From: Bubalus kerabau
Taxonomy: Eukaryota; Chordata; Mammalia; Artiodactyla; Bovidae
Direction of reading: 5' to 3'
Length of the DNA stretch: 64,000 nt
Assembly (NCBI RefSeq): GCF_029407905.1
Contig: NC_073626.1
Location: 78,519,482-78,583,481 of the forward strand
Numbering within the stretch: position 1 is the stretch's first letter; each line of letters begins with the position of its first letter. Under the pieces are notes generated by a model. It did not search any database and had not been told where the DNA came from. It saw nothing but the letters and a program-made list of their open reading frames with translations. The position numbers and the translations under genes were made by a program. Positions 24,310 to 35,455 of this stretch are shown here, in pieces.

Positions 24310-24570
24310 TGACCATAATAAACTTCTTATGAGAGTGAACAGGAAAAAACAGAAAACATCTCATCTTACCACAGCTTGGATCAGCAGTGAACTGAACTTT
24401 TTGGTGCTTTACCTGTGGTTACCATTATTACAAATCTTTTAGATATTAAAAGATCTCAAAAGGATATTATGAGACTTTATAACTTTGAAAAATTAGATGA
24501 AAGGAATACATTTCTAACAAGGCCCAGTTCTCCAAAATTGATACAAGAAGAAACCAGGTAATTCAATAAC
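24310..24570 (+). mobile_element. Old L1 ORF2, third segment
   Basis: The L1 ORF2 RT upstream region ('gacaaaacagaaaac'-like, then 'ggatattatgagactttata' and 'caaaattgatacaagaagaa') continues after the BovB. Confidence 0.7.
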
Positions 24571-24895
24571 TCAAAATTGCATCTGCAATTTAAAACCTTC
24601 TCAATGAAAGGAAGGGTTTGCTTCTATTATTAGTATTTTGTCTTTGTCATCGGTCACCTTTTCCTTCTTTACATGTCTAATAGTATTTTATTATATGACA
24701 GACTTTGTATATAAAAGAAGGCTCCAGCTCATACTTTCCTCAGGCAGATAGATTGCAGAACAGATCACCTCAATCCAATCAGTGATTGAATTGATTCAGA
24801 GCTTCTAACTGAGAGTTTCTTTAATCTCTGTTTCCTCAGCCCTGTAGCTCTGTTCTTCATGTTTGAATTTAGCTCTTTAGTGTCCAACCCCATTG
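24571..24895. other. Unassigned AT-rich intergenic stretch
   Basis: No coding signal and no confident repeat family. It separates L1 ORF2 blocks and may be an old insertion in that L1. Confidence 0.4.
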
Positions 24896-25272
24896 TTAGA
24901 GACTAAATTGTGCCTCCCCCTGCCCCGCCTGACCACCCCCCACAAATTCTTATGCTGAAGTCCTAACTCTCAGTCATCAGCATGTGACCATATTTGGAGA
25001 GAGGGTCTTCAAAGAGGTTAAAATGAGTTCATCAGTGTGAGCCCTTATAAGTGTGTGTCCTTATAAGAAGAGATTAGGACACAGACTCACACACAGAAAG
25101 AAGGCCGTGTGAAGACAGGGAGACCACCATCCATAAGCCAAGGAAATAGACAGTATAGAAACCTAACCCTGCTGACACTTGGATCTTGGACATCTAGCTT
25201 CTAGAATGGTGAGAAAATAAACTTTTCTAGACTACCCAGTCCGTGGTAGTCTGTTATGGCAGCACTTAGCAA
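24896..25272 (+). repeat. Ancient LTR-like mammalian repeat (MaLR-type, tentative)
   Basis: Contains 'gactaaattgtgcctccccc', 'ccttataagaagagattagg' and 'tgttatggcagcacttagca', matching a common ancient mammalian repeat. I recall it as an LTR-type element but cannot fix the subfamily. Apparently the same family, inverted, is at 5745-6742. Confidence 0.5.
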
Positions 25273-25278
25273 ACTTGC

Positions 25279-25471
25279 TGAGCTTCCCCAATGGCTCAAC
25301 AGGAGACACAGGAGACCGGGGTTCTTTCCTGGGTTGGGAAGATTCCCTGGAGAAAGAAATGGCACCCCACTCCAGTATTCTTGCCTGGGAAATCCCATGG
25401 AGAGCAGAGCCTTGTGGGCTACAGTCGAAAGGGTTGCAAAGAGTCAGACACGACTGATGACTAAGCACAGC
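25279..25471 (+). mobile_element. Bov-tA SINE
   Basis: The tRNA-like head ('agcttccccaatggctcaac') is followed by the Bov-A body ending 'gactaagcacagca'. Confidence 0.85.
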
Positions 25472-25965
25472 AAGCTACACACCCATGGACAGAAACCTGA
25501 GGGAGAGCCTAGTTGTGAATCTGTGAAAGCCTCTAGTAGGATTTTATCCCCTGTAGGCTTTTTCCCCTACGCACCACAAGACAATGGAGATGAAAACCTG
25601 CCTTTCTGACTAGCACCCAGCCTCACATCACCCTCAGGAAATGTCTCAGGGGCAAATTAGCCTTGCACTTGGGCTTTCCCAGTTTCTAATTGGTCACACC
25701 AGCTCTGTGTGACTGTCAAAAATTCTGCTGGCTTCTTTTTCTTCTAGTACAGCCTCCCCGCCTAAATCAAGCCCACCAGAGGAAAAAAAAAAGACAATCA
25801 CTTGTTCACCTAGGATTGGTTATTACTGTTGCAGAATTTTAGTTTACCCATTCCTCTTTGCTCCTCAACTCTCTGATAGCTTTACAAATATAAATTTGCA
25901 ATTTATCCATTTTATTTTCTACTTGTTGCAACAAAAACATTGGGATACTGCAAATTAATATATCC
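25472..25965. other. Unassigned stretch between SINE and L1
   Basis: Moderate-GC sequence with pyrimidine-rich segments near 25720-25760. No gene is seen; the plus-strand open frame running in from 25256 starts inside the SINE. Confidence 0.4.
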
Positions 25966-26248
25966 TACTTAGAAGTTAAGGTTTTTATTAAACAAACTAA
26001 CTGAATCCAGCAAAATATAAAAGGATATAACACAACTAAGTTGACTCTATTTCAGGAATATGACTGTTTCAACATAAAAAATTAATCAATGCCATTCACC
26101 ATGTTAACAGGAGAAATGAGGAAAACTTATGATTATTTTAATACTGTAAGCATTGATAAAATTCTATATGTAGGTATAAAAAAAAACTCTTAGCAAACTA
26201 TAGATAGAAGGAAACATCTTTAAATTGTTAAAGGGTATTTATGAGAAA

Positions 26249-26463
26249 GGGACTTCCCTGGTGGCTCAGTAATAAAGAATCCACCTATAATGCAGGAGTC
26301 GCAGGAGATGCGGGTTCTATCCCTGGGTTGGGAAGATCCTCTGGGGGAGGGAATGACAACCCACTCCAGTATTCTTGACTGGAGAATCCCATGGACAGAG
26401 GAACCTGGTGGGCTACAGGCCATAGGGTCACACAGAGTTGGACACAACTAAAGCAACTTAGTA
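26249..26463 (+). mobile_element. Bov-tA SINE in L1
   Basis: Full-length type with the head 'gacttccctggtggctcagt' and the body ending near 'gacacaactaaagcaactta'. Confidence 0.9.
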
Positions 26464-26677
26464 TGTAAGTACACATTTATGGAAAAACGAAACTATAGGA
26501 AACAGTGCTTAATAGTGAAATATTTCACTCTGAAACAAGGAATATACTGAAAGTCCTATCTAATACAATAAGGCAAGAAAAATAGATAACAGGGTTAAAG
26601 GTAGAGGAAATAAAATTGAATCTTTTGCATTCTTAGAAAATTAAATCCACAGATTGATACTAGAAATATTAGGTGAG

Positions 26678-26949
26678 GGCTTCCCTGGTGGTCTAGTGGT
26701 TAAGAATCTATCTGCCAATGCAGGAGGCACGGGTTCAATCCATGGTCCGGGAAGATCCCATATGCTGCAGAACAACTAAGCCTGAGTGCCACAACTATTG
26801 AGCCAGCACTCTACAGTTTGGGATCCAAAACTACTGAAACCCATGCACTGCAATAGAGTAACCCTACTCTCCAAAACTAGAGAAAAGCCAGCATACAGCA
26901 GTGAAGACCCAGCACAGCCAAAAATAAAAATAGATAAATAAAAAGAATG
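26678..26949 (+). mobile_element. CHR-type tRNA SINE in L1
   Basis: Head 'ggcttccctggtggtctagt' and tail 'agcacagccaaaaataaaaa'. A perfect TSD attaggtgag lies at 26668-26677 and 26950-26959. Confidence 0.9.
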
Positions 26950-27325
26950 ATTAGGTGAGTTAACAAATTTACAGGATACAGATTGTCATGCAAAAGTCAA
27001 TGAAATTGTCCTTGTTGAGCATAAAACCATTAAAAAATGAAATCTAAAAAGATACCATTTACAATAGGATTAAAACATACCAATCACCTACAATAAATCT
27101 AAAGAAAGATGTGGAATACCTCTTTACAGAAAACCTAAAAACATTTTTAGAGAAATTGAAAATGATCTAAATAAATGGAAAGATATACTCTTTTGATGTA
27201 TTAGAAGATTCAAATTAGTACAGATGTCATTCCTCCCTAGGTTTACCTGTAGAGTCAATGTGGTCCCAATCAAAATTGCAATGAGTTAATTTTTGTGGAA
27301 TTGACAGGTAGATTCTGAAGTGGAA

Positions 27326-27639
27326 CGGGCTTCCCTGATATCTCAGTTGGTAAAGAATCCACCTGCAATGCAGGAGACCCCAGTTTGATTCCTCGGTCAA
27401 GAAGATCTACTGGAGAAGGGATAGGCTACCCACTCCCGTGTTCTTGGGCTTCCCTGGTGGCTCAGCTGGTAAGGAACCTGCCTGCAATGCCGGAGACCTG
27501 AGTTCAATCCCTGGGTTGGGAAGATCCCCTGGATAAGGGAAAGGCTACCCACTCCAGTATTCTGGCCTGGAGAGTTCCATGGACTGTATAGTCCATGGGG
27601 TTACAAAGAGTCGGACATGACTGAGCGACTTTCACTTTT
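27326..27639 (+). mobile_element. Tandem Bov-tA SINE (two heads, one body)
   Basis: A first tRNA-like head unit (27327 to about 27446) is followed directly by a second head and a complete body (27447-27639). One 12-bp perfect TSD tctgaagtggaa (27314-27325, 27640-27651) flanks the pair, so it was inserted as a dimer. Confidence 0.9.
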
Positions 27640-28060
27640 TCTGAAGTGGAAGGATAAAGAATATGTCAAGGGTCAAGACTAACCATGCACTCCTGTGAAA
27701 AATGTGTGAGGACAAACTCTACTGAATATTAAGATGTAAATCTAGTTAATACAGTATGATATTGGTGAAAACATTGACAAATAGATCACAGAATGGAGCA
27801 GAGGCCATATATAGACACCTGATTTATGACAAAGGTGTCACTGCAAAAGTGGTGATGGATTAGATTTTCCTATGAAAAGGGAAAGAAAAGAGACACCCTG
27901 CCATCTCAAACCATAAGCAAAAATCAATTCCATGTTGATTGTAGCTTCAAACATAAAAGATAAGGATTAGAAAGAGACAGCCCAGAAACAGACTCAGAAA
28001 GCGGATGAGAGATTTACTTCTTACTTTTGAACGTTTGTAAACTTTTGTGCCAGCAGTGGG

Positions 28061-28949
28061 ATGGTGAGGTAGTTACCCTCTTACAGCACATCTAAGTGAT
28101 GCTGAGATCTAGACTCCTTTCTTGAAATACAGACCCAAACTTGGGAGAGACACCTTCAGAGACCACTTCAAAATAAGCTCCTTCCTTTGTGATGAGGACT
28201 TTGATGCCCAGGAACTTCAGTGAACTGTGACTCCCAGGTTTCTTCTCCTTAGTCATATACTAACACAGTCCTATCCCAAATGGAGCATTTCCAGCCACTT
28301 CCAACACCTTGGATCCTACTCCATTAAGGACATTCCCTACTGCTCTTTCATGAGTCTGTACTATTTTGCTGCTAAAAAAAAAAAAAATTTGGCAAATTCT
28401 CCTCCTTTCTAATATTTAATCTGTTGATTCTCCTTGGAGCACCAATATATTTTTGAAAACTTCAAAGGTGAGTAAAAGTCCTAGGTATTAACTGTAGTAC
28501 TATATCCCAACTGATACTGTTTATTAGAATGACTGTCAGTGAATATTCACTCTTGAATTCACCTAAATATAGCATTTCCCCTCATCAGAATTTTAGATTA
28601 ATATCAGCAGATACACAAAGTCTTATTTCATTAATCTGTATGTAATTTTACTATTCATTGACATGGACATTTTATTACTAACTACACTGTCTGGTCTAAC
28701 ATACGTTTCTTCTAGCAGGTAAAAGTACAATTAACAATGCTGTTCTTTGAAGACAGAGCACCTAATGAGTTCAATGATCAAACTTAGGAGACAGCCACAA
28801 AAGTTGCTGTATCTTAATGTTTCAGTCCTTATTTAGCAGGCACGTCCCTGCAATGACTCAAAAGCATTTTTAGACATGTCTGTGTAGTCTACTAAGTTTA
28901 AAATGGGTAACAGTTATTTATCATAACACATTATCAAAATTCTAAGATA
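28061..28949. other. Unassigned intergenic sequence
   Basis: About 0.9 kb without a recognised repeat or gene, including an A-run near 28374-28387. Two short open frames here lack coding support. Confidence 0.45.
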
Positions 28950-29240
28950 GATTCTGAGACAGAAAAAGTTAATAATTGCTCAGAAAGCCATACAAGCCTC
29001 TATCACAGGCACTATTTTGCCGTTACCTATTAGAGTCCAGAAAGGCAACTCCATGGAGACAGAAAGTAGAGCAATAATCACCAGGGACAGGGTAAAAGGG
29101 AGAACGGGAATTACTGCAAATGTAGACAGAGCTTCTCTTTGGGGTAATGTAAATGTTCTTGAATTACATAGTGATGATGGTTGCACAATTTTGTAAATAT
29201 ACTAAAAATCACGGACTTGTATACTTTCAAACAGTGATTT
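28950..29240 (+). mobile_element. Ancient L1M 3' end (tentative)
   Basis: Typical old L1 3' sequence with 'gatgatggttgcacaatttt' and 'cttgtatactttcaaacagt'. Confidence 0.55.
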
Positions 29241-29374
29241 TTTAAAAAGACTATTTGGCTGCACTAGGTTTTAGTTGCATGGCATGCAGGATCTAGTTTC
29301 CTGACCAGGGATTGAACCAGGGCCCTCTGCATTGGGAGCGCGGAGTCTTAGCCAGTGGACCACAGGGGAAGTCC
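29241..29374 (-). mobile_element. CHR-type tRNA SINE
   Basis: Minus-oriented, ending 'gccagtggaccacaggggaa', with 'cctgaccagggattgaacca' as the B-box region. Confidence 0.85.
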
Positions 29375-29640
29375 TGCAAAGAGTAAATACATAATAAAAC
29401 TGTTATTAAAAGATCAATATCCTTTGTGCTACACAGGGAACTATATTGAGTATCTTATAATAACCTGTAATGGAAAAGAATCTGAAAAAGAATATATATG
29501 TGTAACTAAATCAATTTGCTGTACACCTGAAACTAACACAACAATGTCAGTCAATGATACTTCAATTAAAAAAAATCAGTATCTCTCAACTGTAAAAATT
29601 AAAGAACTATCCAAAACTCAATCCTAATTAAATTAATTAA
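29375..29640 (+). mobile_element. Bovine L1 3' end
   Basis: Contains 'ctacacagggaactatattg', 'taatggaaaagaatctgaaa' and 'gctgtacacctgaaactaac', the diagnostic L1 3' UTR of ruminants. A short (TTAA/TTAAT) run follows. Confidence 0.9.
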
Positions 29641-29933
29641 TTAAAAGTTAATCAAGGCTTAATCTTTTAGAAAGAATAAATAAATTCTGTTATCTGACAT
29701 TATTGAGGAAGACTGGTCTATTAATTAAAAAGGAAGTCATTGTATAAAGATATATACACACTTTGCAAACATTTTATTCCAACTTAAAACATAAAAGGGT
29801 ACACATTCATTGAACTATCTTTTATAGAAGGCCAGGAAGTTTCCTTTAGGTTTGATTTTGCTAATTGGTGTTCTCTGCTATCTTTCTGACATAGACCACA
29901 CTCACAGATATCATTTCCAGAATCGGTATTTTT

Positions 29934-30372
29934 ATTTATTTATTTTTATTTTTTATTGGAGGATGATTGCTTTACGATGTTGTGGTGGTCTCTGCCATAC
30001 ATCAACGTGAATCAGTCATAACTATACATATATCCCCTCTTGCCGCCCTCCTTCCCCATTCCATGCCTCTCTGTCATCGGTGGGCTCCCGGTGTTGTGCA
30101 GCAGCCTCCTGCTGGTTATTTATCTTACACAAACAGTGTATGCACGTCAGAGCTACTTTCTCAGTTTCTCCTGGCCTCTCCTTCCCCTGCTCTGTCCGCA
30201 AGTCTGTTCTCTATGTCTGTGTCTCTATTTCTTCTCTGTAAATAGGTTAATCAGTACTATTTTTCTAGATTCCCAAATATGTGTGCTAATATATGATATT
30301 TTTCTCTTTCTGAGTTACTTCACTCTGTGTAATGGGCTTTAGGTTCATACACCTCACTACAACTGACTCAAA
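29934..30372 (-). mobile_element. Bovine L1 3' end
   Basis: 5'-truncated L1 in minus orientation. An imperfect TSD (ttccagaa..ggtattttt) lies at 29915-29933 and 30373 onward. The 92- and 129-codon open frames here belong to the element or are chance. Confidence 0.85.
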
Positions 30373-30392
30373 TTCCAGAAATGGTATTTTTA

Positions 30393-30957
30393 AAGCAGAC
30401 CAGAACTCAGAGACACACGTGGAGAAATCTGAGTTCAGAATCCTTCCATTTTTTTCAATTCCCCCTTTAGAAAGACACTCCGTGCAAAATCAGATTCTCT
30501 TGGCCTCACTCCTCTCTTGTTCCAGCCACTGCTCCCATCACCATTCTGTGTGGATGGACTCTTGCAGACTTTGTGCTGGCACAGCCTGCCTAACAACCTC
30601 ACTCATATCGTGTTGTTCTGAGTTCCCTTGCTTCCTGCCCATTGATGTCAAGGTGAACTCAGCCTTGTGCAGTCTGCAAACTCATGGGAATGATGTGCTG
30701 AGTGTGAGCTTTGAAGAGTAGCAGATGATAAGAACTGGGAGGATAAATTATTATCCATTTCCCCCCATCTTGCCCTCACCTACTGCCTCAGGGGTTTCTG
30801 TGACTTCTCAGAAGTTGATTCATGAGATGAAGCATTTAGTTGCTCTTAGCCAGCTTGATATTAGGTTTCTTTCTGTGTCTCCTTCATTCCTCCTACCCCT
30901 CATTCCTGCAGGGATGTCACTCCTTATCGCAGAAGCAGCACATAAGCTTTGTTTTAA
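30393..30957. other. Unassigned moderate-GC segment
   Basis: Contains open frames of about 100 codons on the plus strand but no recognised protein or repeat family. It could be an unrecognised LTR. Confidence 0.35.
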
Positions 30958-30968
30958 GCTCTGTTTTT

Positions 30969-31225
30969 TAAAGCATTTATTTAGTTATTTTTGGCTGAGG
31001 TGGGTCTTCGTCGCTGTGTCTTTTCTCTAGTTGCGGTGATAGGCTTCTCACTGCAGTGCTTTCCCTGTTGTGGAACATGGGCTCCAGAGCATGGGCTTCA
31101 GTAGTTGTGATTCACAGACTTGGTTGTTCTGTGGCGTGTGGGAACTTCCCTGATCAGGGATTGAACCTGTCTCCTGCATTGGCAGGCAAGTTTTTTTAAT
31201 CACTGAGCCACCTGGGAAGCCCCAG
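30969..31225 (-). mobile_element. CHR-type tRNA SINE
   Basis: Minus-oriented with head 'agccacctgggaagcccc'. The TSD gctct(g/a)ttttt lies at 30958-30968 and 31226-31236. Confidence 0.88.
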
Positions 31226-31236
31226 GCTCTATTTTT

Positions 31237-31556
31237 GAGGGAACCCAAGGCTAAGACATCTCTCAATCTTTCACAGCTTCTTTATCCACTCCTTATTTGA
31301 CAGTAATTTTTAGTGACCTGATTATAGCAAGTCTTTTGAAAGTATATAACCTTTTTAATAGTAAAATCGAACTTTCCTTTTTAATTGTTTCATGGATTAA
31401 TTTAATAAATAAATTATGTAATGACAGTAACACACATAGCTGACAAAATGAGGTTTAGAAAGAGCTGGCCCTTGGTAGGTATACCCATGAATATGCTGGA
31501 AAGCAGTCATGAGTCTGCAGATTAATTTTTTTCATTTTTGTCCACAGAAATTACAT
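31237..31556. other. Unassigned intergenic sequence
   Basis: AT-rich, no gene or confident repeat recognised. Confidence 0.4.
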
Positions 31557-31602
31557 TTTTAAAAACTATAGTTGATTTATAATATTGTGTTAGTTTCAGG
31601 TG

Positions 31603-32789
31603 GTGATGTTCAGTCACTAAGTTGTGTCTGACTCTTTGTGACCCCCATGGATTGCACATACCAGCCTCCTCTGTCCTTCACCATCTCCCAGAATTTGCTC
31701 AAATTCATGTCCATTGAGTGAGTAATGCTATACAACTATCTCATCCTCTGCCACCCCTTTCTCCTTTTGCCTTCAATATTTTCCAGCATGAGGGCTTTTC
31801 CAATGAGTCAGCTCTTCACATTGGGTGGCCAAAATATTGGAGCTTCAGCATCAGCATCAGTCCCTCCAATGAATATTCAGGGTTGATTTCCTTTAGGATT
31901 GACTGGTCGGATCTCCTTGCAGTCCAAGGGACTCTCAAGAGTCTTCTCCAACACCACAGTTCAAAAGCATCAATTCTTCAGCACTCAGTCTTTCTTATGG
32001 TCCAACTCTCACATCTGTACATGACTACTGGAAAAAAAACCACAGCTTTGACTACACAGATCTTTGTCAGCAAAATGATGTCTCTGTTTTCTAATACACT
32101 GTCTAGTTTTGTCATAACTTTCCTTCTAAGGAGCAAGTGTCTTTTAATTTCATGGTTTCAATCGGTGTCTGCAGTATTTTGGAACCCAAGAAAATAAAAT
32201 CTGTCACTGCTTCCACTTTTTCCCTTCTATTTGCCATGAAGTGATGGGACAAGATGCCATGATCTTAGTTTTTTGAATGTTGAGTTCCAAGCCAACATTT
32301 TCACTCTCCTCTTTCACTTTCATCAAGAGGCTTTTCAGTTCCTCTTTGCTTTCTGCAATTAGAGTGGTATCATCTGCATATTTGATGTTGTTGATATTTC
32401 TTCCAGCAATCTTCATTCTAGCCTGTGATTCATCCAGTCCAGCATTTCACATGATGTGTTCTGCATATAGGGCTTCCCTAGTGGCTCAGACAGTAAAGAA
32501 TCTGCCTGCAGTGCAGGAGATCTGAGTTCAATCCCTGGGTCAGGAAGATCCCCTGGAGAAGAGCATGGCAATTCACTCCAGTATTCTTGCCTGGAGAATC
32601 CCATGGACAGAGGAGCCTGGCAGGCTACATTCCAGAGGGTCACACCAAGCCAGACACGACTGAAGCGACTTAGCATGCATATGCATTCTGCATATAAGTT
32701 AAATAAGCAAGGTGACTATATATAGCCTTGTCATACTCCTTGCCCAATTTTAAACCAGTCAGTTGTTCCACGTCCGGTTCAGGTGTCTG
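31603..32789 (-). mobile_element. BovB fragment in L1, itself split by a SINE
   Basis: A BovB 3' half in minus orientation; the RT-box neighbourhood YADDTTLIAESKEELKSLLM appears on the minus strand near 32340-32390. The TSD gtttcaggtg lies at 31593-31602 and 32790-32799 in L1 sequence. It contains the Bov-tA at 32470-32685. Confidence 0.92.
32470..32685 (+). mobile_element. Bov-tA SINE nested in BovB
   Basis: Head 'gggcttccctagtggctcag'. A perfect 11-bp TSD ttctgcatata lies at 32459-32469 and 32686-32696. Confidence 0.95.
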
Positions 32790-32938
32790 GTTTCAGGTGT
32801 GCAACAATGTGATTCAGTTATAGATCTATTTTTTTCAGATTATTTTCCATCATATATTATTCCAAGATTTTGAATATAGTTCCGTGTTGTACAATAAATC
32901 CTTGTTGTTTATTGATTTTACGTGTAGTAGTTTGTATG

Positions 32939-33208
32939 TTGGAAAAGGCAACGAAAACCCATTCCAGTACTCTTGCCTAGAAAATCCCATGGACAGAGGA
33001 GCCTGGTGGGCTGCAGTCCATGGGGTCGCTAAGAGTCCGACACGACTGAGCGACTTCACTTTCACTTTCATGCATTGGAGAAGGAAATGGCAACCCACTC
33101 CAGTGTTCTTGCCTGGAGAATCCCAGGGATGGGGGAGCCTGGTGGGAGGCCGTCTATGGGGTCACACAGAGTCGGACATGACTGAAGTGACTTAGCAGCA
33201 GCAGCAGC
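32939..33208 (+). mobile_element. BOV-A2 SINE in L1
   Basis: Two units joined by the 'cttcactttcactttcatgc' linker and ending in (cag)n. The TSD agtttgtatg lies at 32929-32938 and 33209-33218. Confidence 0.93.
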
Positions 33209-34740
33209 AGTTTGTATGTATTAATCCCATACTCCTAATCCTCCTCTTCCCTTTGGTAACCGTAAGCTTGTTTGTAAGTCTATGTGTTTTGTTTATAGAT
33301 TCATTTGTATTTTTTTTAGATTCCACATATAAGGGATATTACATATTTGTCTTTCTCTGTTGGAGCTACTTTACTTAGTATGATATCCTCTAGTCTATCC
33401 ATGTTGCTGCAAAAGGCAGTATTCCATTTTTTTTATGGCTGAGTACTATCCCATTGTATGTTTCCTATATCTTCTTAAATCAACTGTCTGTTGATGTCTT
33501 GTTATTGTAAATAGTGCTGCTATGAACACTGGGATACTCTTCACAAATTAAGAGTTTTCATCTTTTCCAGGTATATGCCCAGGAGCGAGACTGCTGAATC
33601 ATATGGTAACTCTATTTTAGTTTTTTAAGGAACCTCTATATTGCTTTCCATAGTGGCTACACCAGTCTACATTCTCACCAACAGTATAGGAGAGTTAACT
33701 TTTCTTCACTCTCTCCAGGGTTTATTTGTAGGCTTTTTAATAATAGCCATTATGACAAATGTGAGGTGATACCTCATTGTGGTTTTGATTTGCATTTCTC
33801 TAATAACTAGGGATGTTAAGCATCTATTCATGTGCCTATTGGCCATCTGGATGTCTTCTTTGGAGAAATGTCTATTTAGGTCTTCTGCCCATGTTTTGAT
33901 TGGGTTTTCTGATACACACTTGTATGAGCTGTGTGTATTTTGAATATTAACCCATCAGTTGCATCATTGCAAATATTTTCTCCATTCCGTAGGTTGCCTT
34001 TTCTTTTCTTTTTTTTTTTTTTTTTTGATGGTTTCCTTCACTGTGCAAAAGCTTTTAAATTGATTAGGTCCCACTTGTTTATTTTTGCATTTATTTCTAT
34101 TGCCTTGGGACAATATTGCTACGAATTATGTCTGAGAATGTTTTGTCTATGTTTTTCTGAGTTTTATGGTGTCACATCTTATATTTAGGTCTTTAAACCA
34201 GGTTGAATTTATTTTTGTAGATGGTGCTAGGAAGTTTTCTAATTTCATTGATTTATGTGTAGCTGTCCAGCTCTGCCAACACCACTTGCTGAAGAGACTT
34301 TTCTACCTTGCATTTTCTTGCCTCCTTTGTTGTAGATTAACTGGCCATAGGTGTGTGGGTTTATTTCTAGGCTGTTTATTCTGTTCCATTAATCCCTATA
34401 TCTAGAATGCTGTTTTGATAACCGCAGCTTTGTAGTATAATGTGAAGTCTGAGAGTTAGTTATGCCTCTAGCTTTCTTCTTCAGGATGGCTCTGGCAATT
34501 CTGGGTCTTTTGTGGTTCCATATTATTTTGGGATTATCTTCTCTATGTGAAATATGCCCCAGATGTTTTGATAGGGATCACATAAAATCTGTAGAGTGCT
34601 TTGGGTAGTGTGGTCATTTTACTGTATTAATTCTCCCAATCTGAGAGCATGGGATACCTTTCCATTCCTTTGAATCGTCTTACATTTCTCTGATCAATGT
34701 TTTATAGTTTTCAGTGTACAGGTCTTTCATCGCCTTGGTT

Positions 34741-34934
34741 TAGTTGCTAAGTTGTGTTCAACTCCTGTGACCCCATGGACTGTAGCCTACCAGGCTCCTG
34801 TCTATGGGATTCTCCAGGCAAGAATACTGAGTGGGTTTCCATTTCCTTCTCCAAGGGAGCCTCCCAACCCAGGAATCAAACCCAGGTCTCCTACATTGCA
34901 GATTCTTTACCGACTAAGCTACAAGGGAAGCCTG
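34741..34934 (-). mobile_element. Bov-tA SINE in L1
   Basis: Minus-oriented with right end 'agctacaagggaagcc'. The imperfect TSD tcatc(g/t)ccttggtta starts at 34727 and 34935. Confidence 0.88.
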
Positions 34935-35134
34935 TCATCTCCTTGGTTATTCTTTTTTTTTCTTGATGCAATTTTAAACAGAATTTTTTTGAAACTTCCT
35001 CTTTCTGATATTTCATTGTTAGTATAAAGAAATATAACAGATTTCTGTATATTATCCTTGTATCCTGCTAATTTTCTGAATTCATTTATTATTTGTAATA
35101 GTGTGGTGTGCTGGTGTTTTTAGGGTTCTCTAGA

Positions 35135-35406
35135 TGGCAATGGCACCCCACTCCAGTACTCTTGCCTGGAAAATCCCATGGACGGAGGAGGCTGGTAGGC
35201 TACAGTCAGTCCATGGGGTCGCGAAGAGTCGGAAATGACTGAGCAACTTCACTTTCACTTTTCCCTTTCATGCATTGGAGGAGGAAATGGCAACCCATTC
35301 TAGTGTTCTTGCCTTGAGAATCCGAGGGACAGAGGAGCCTGGTGGGCTGCCATCTATGGGGTCGCACAGTTGGACACGACTGAAGCAACTTAGCAGCAGC
35401 AGCAGA
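35135..35406 (+). mobile_element. BOV-A2 SINE in L1
   Basis: Two-unit BOV-A2 with a (cag)n tail. L1 homology resumes at 'tagagtatttatcatatcat'. Confidence 0.9.
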
Positions 35407-35455
35407 TAGAGTATTTATCATATCATGCGGAATAATTTTGTCTGGCCATTTAGGA

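Larger units (their letters stand above)
25966..28060 (+). mobile_element. Old L1 ORF2, RT to C-terminal region, with three SINE insertions
   Basis: L1 ORF2 order is preserved: 'accatgttaacaggagaaat' (RT), 'aaagaaagatgtggaatacc', then 'aatgtggtcccaatcaaaat'. SINEs occupy 26249-26463, 26678-26949 and 27326-27639. Same strand and consistent order suggest continuity with the segments at 14775-24570. It is full of stops. Confidence 0.8.
31557..35455 (-). mobile_element. L1, 3' UTR and ORF2 C-terminal part, with nested insertions
   Basis: Starts at the L1 3' end ('tatagttgatttataatatt') and runs into ORF2 in minus orientation, for example 'tccatgttgctgcaaaaggc', 'tgtgaggtgatacctcattg' and 'tttctccattccgtaggttg'. 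It is interrupted by BovB (31603-32789), BOV-A2 (32939-33208), Bov-tA (34741-34934) and BOV-A2 (about 35135-35406). Stops are frequent, so it is inactive. Confidence 0.9.
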
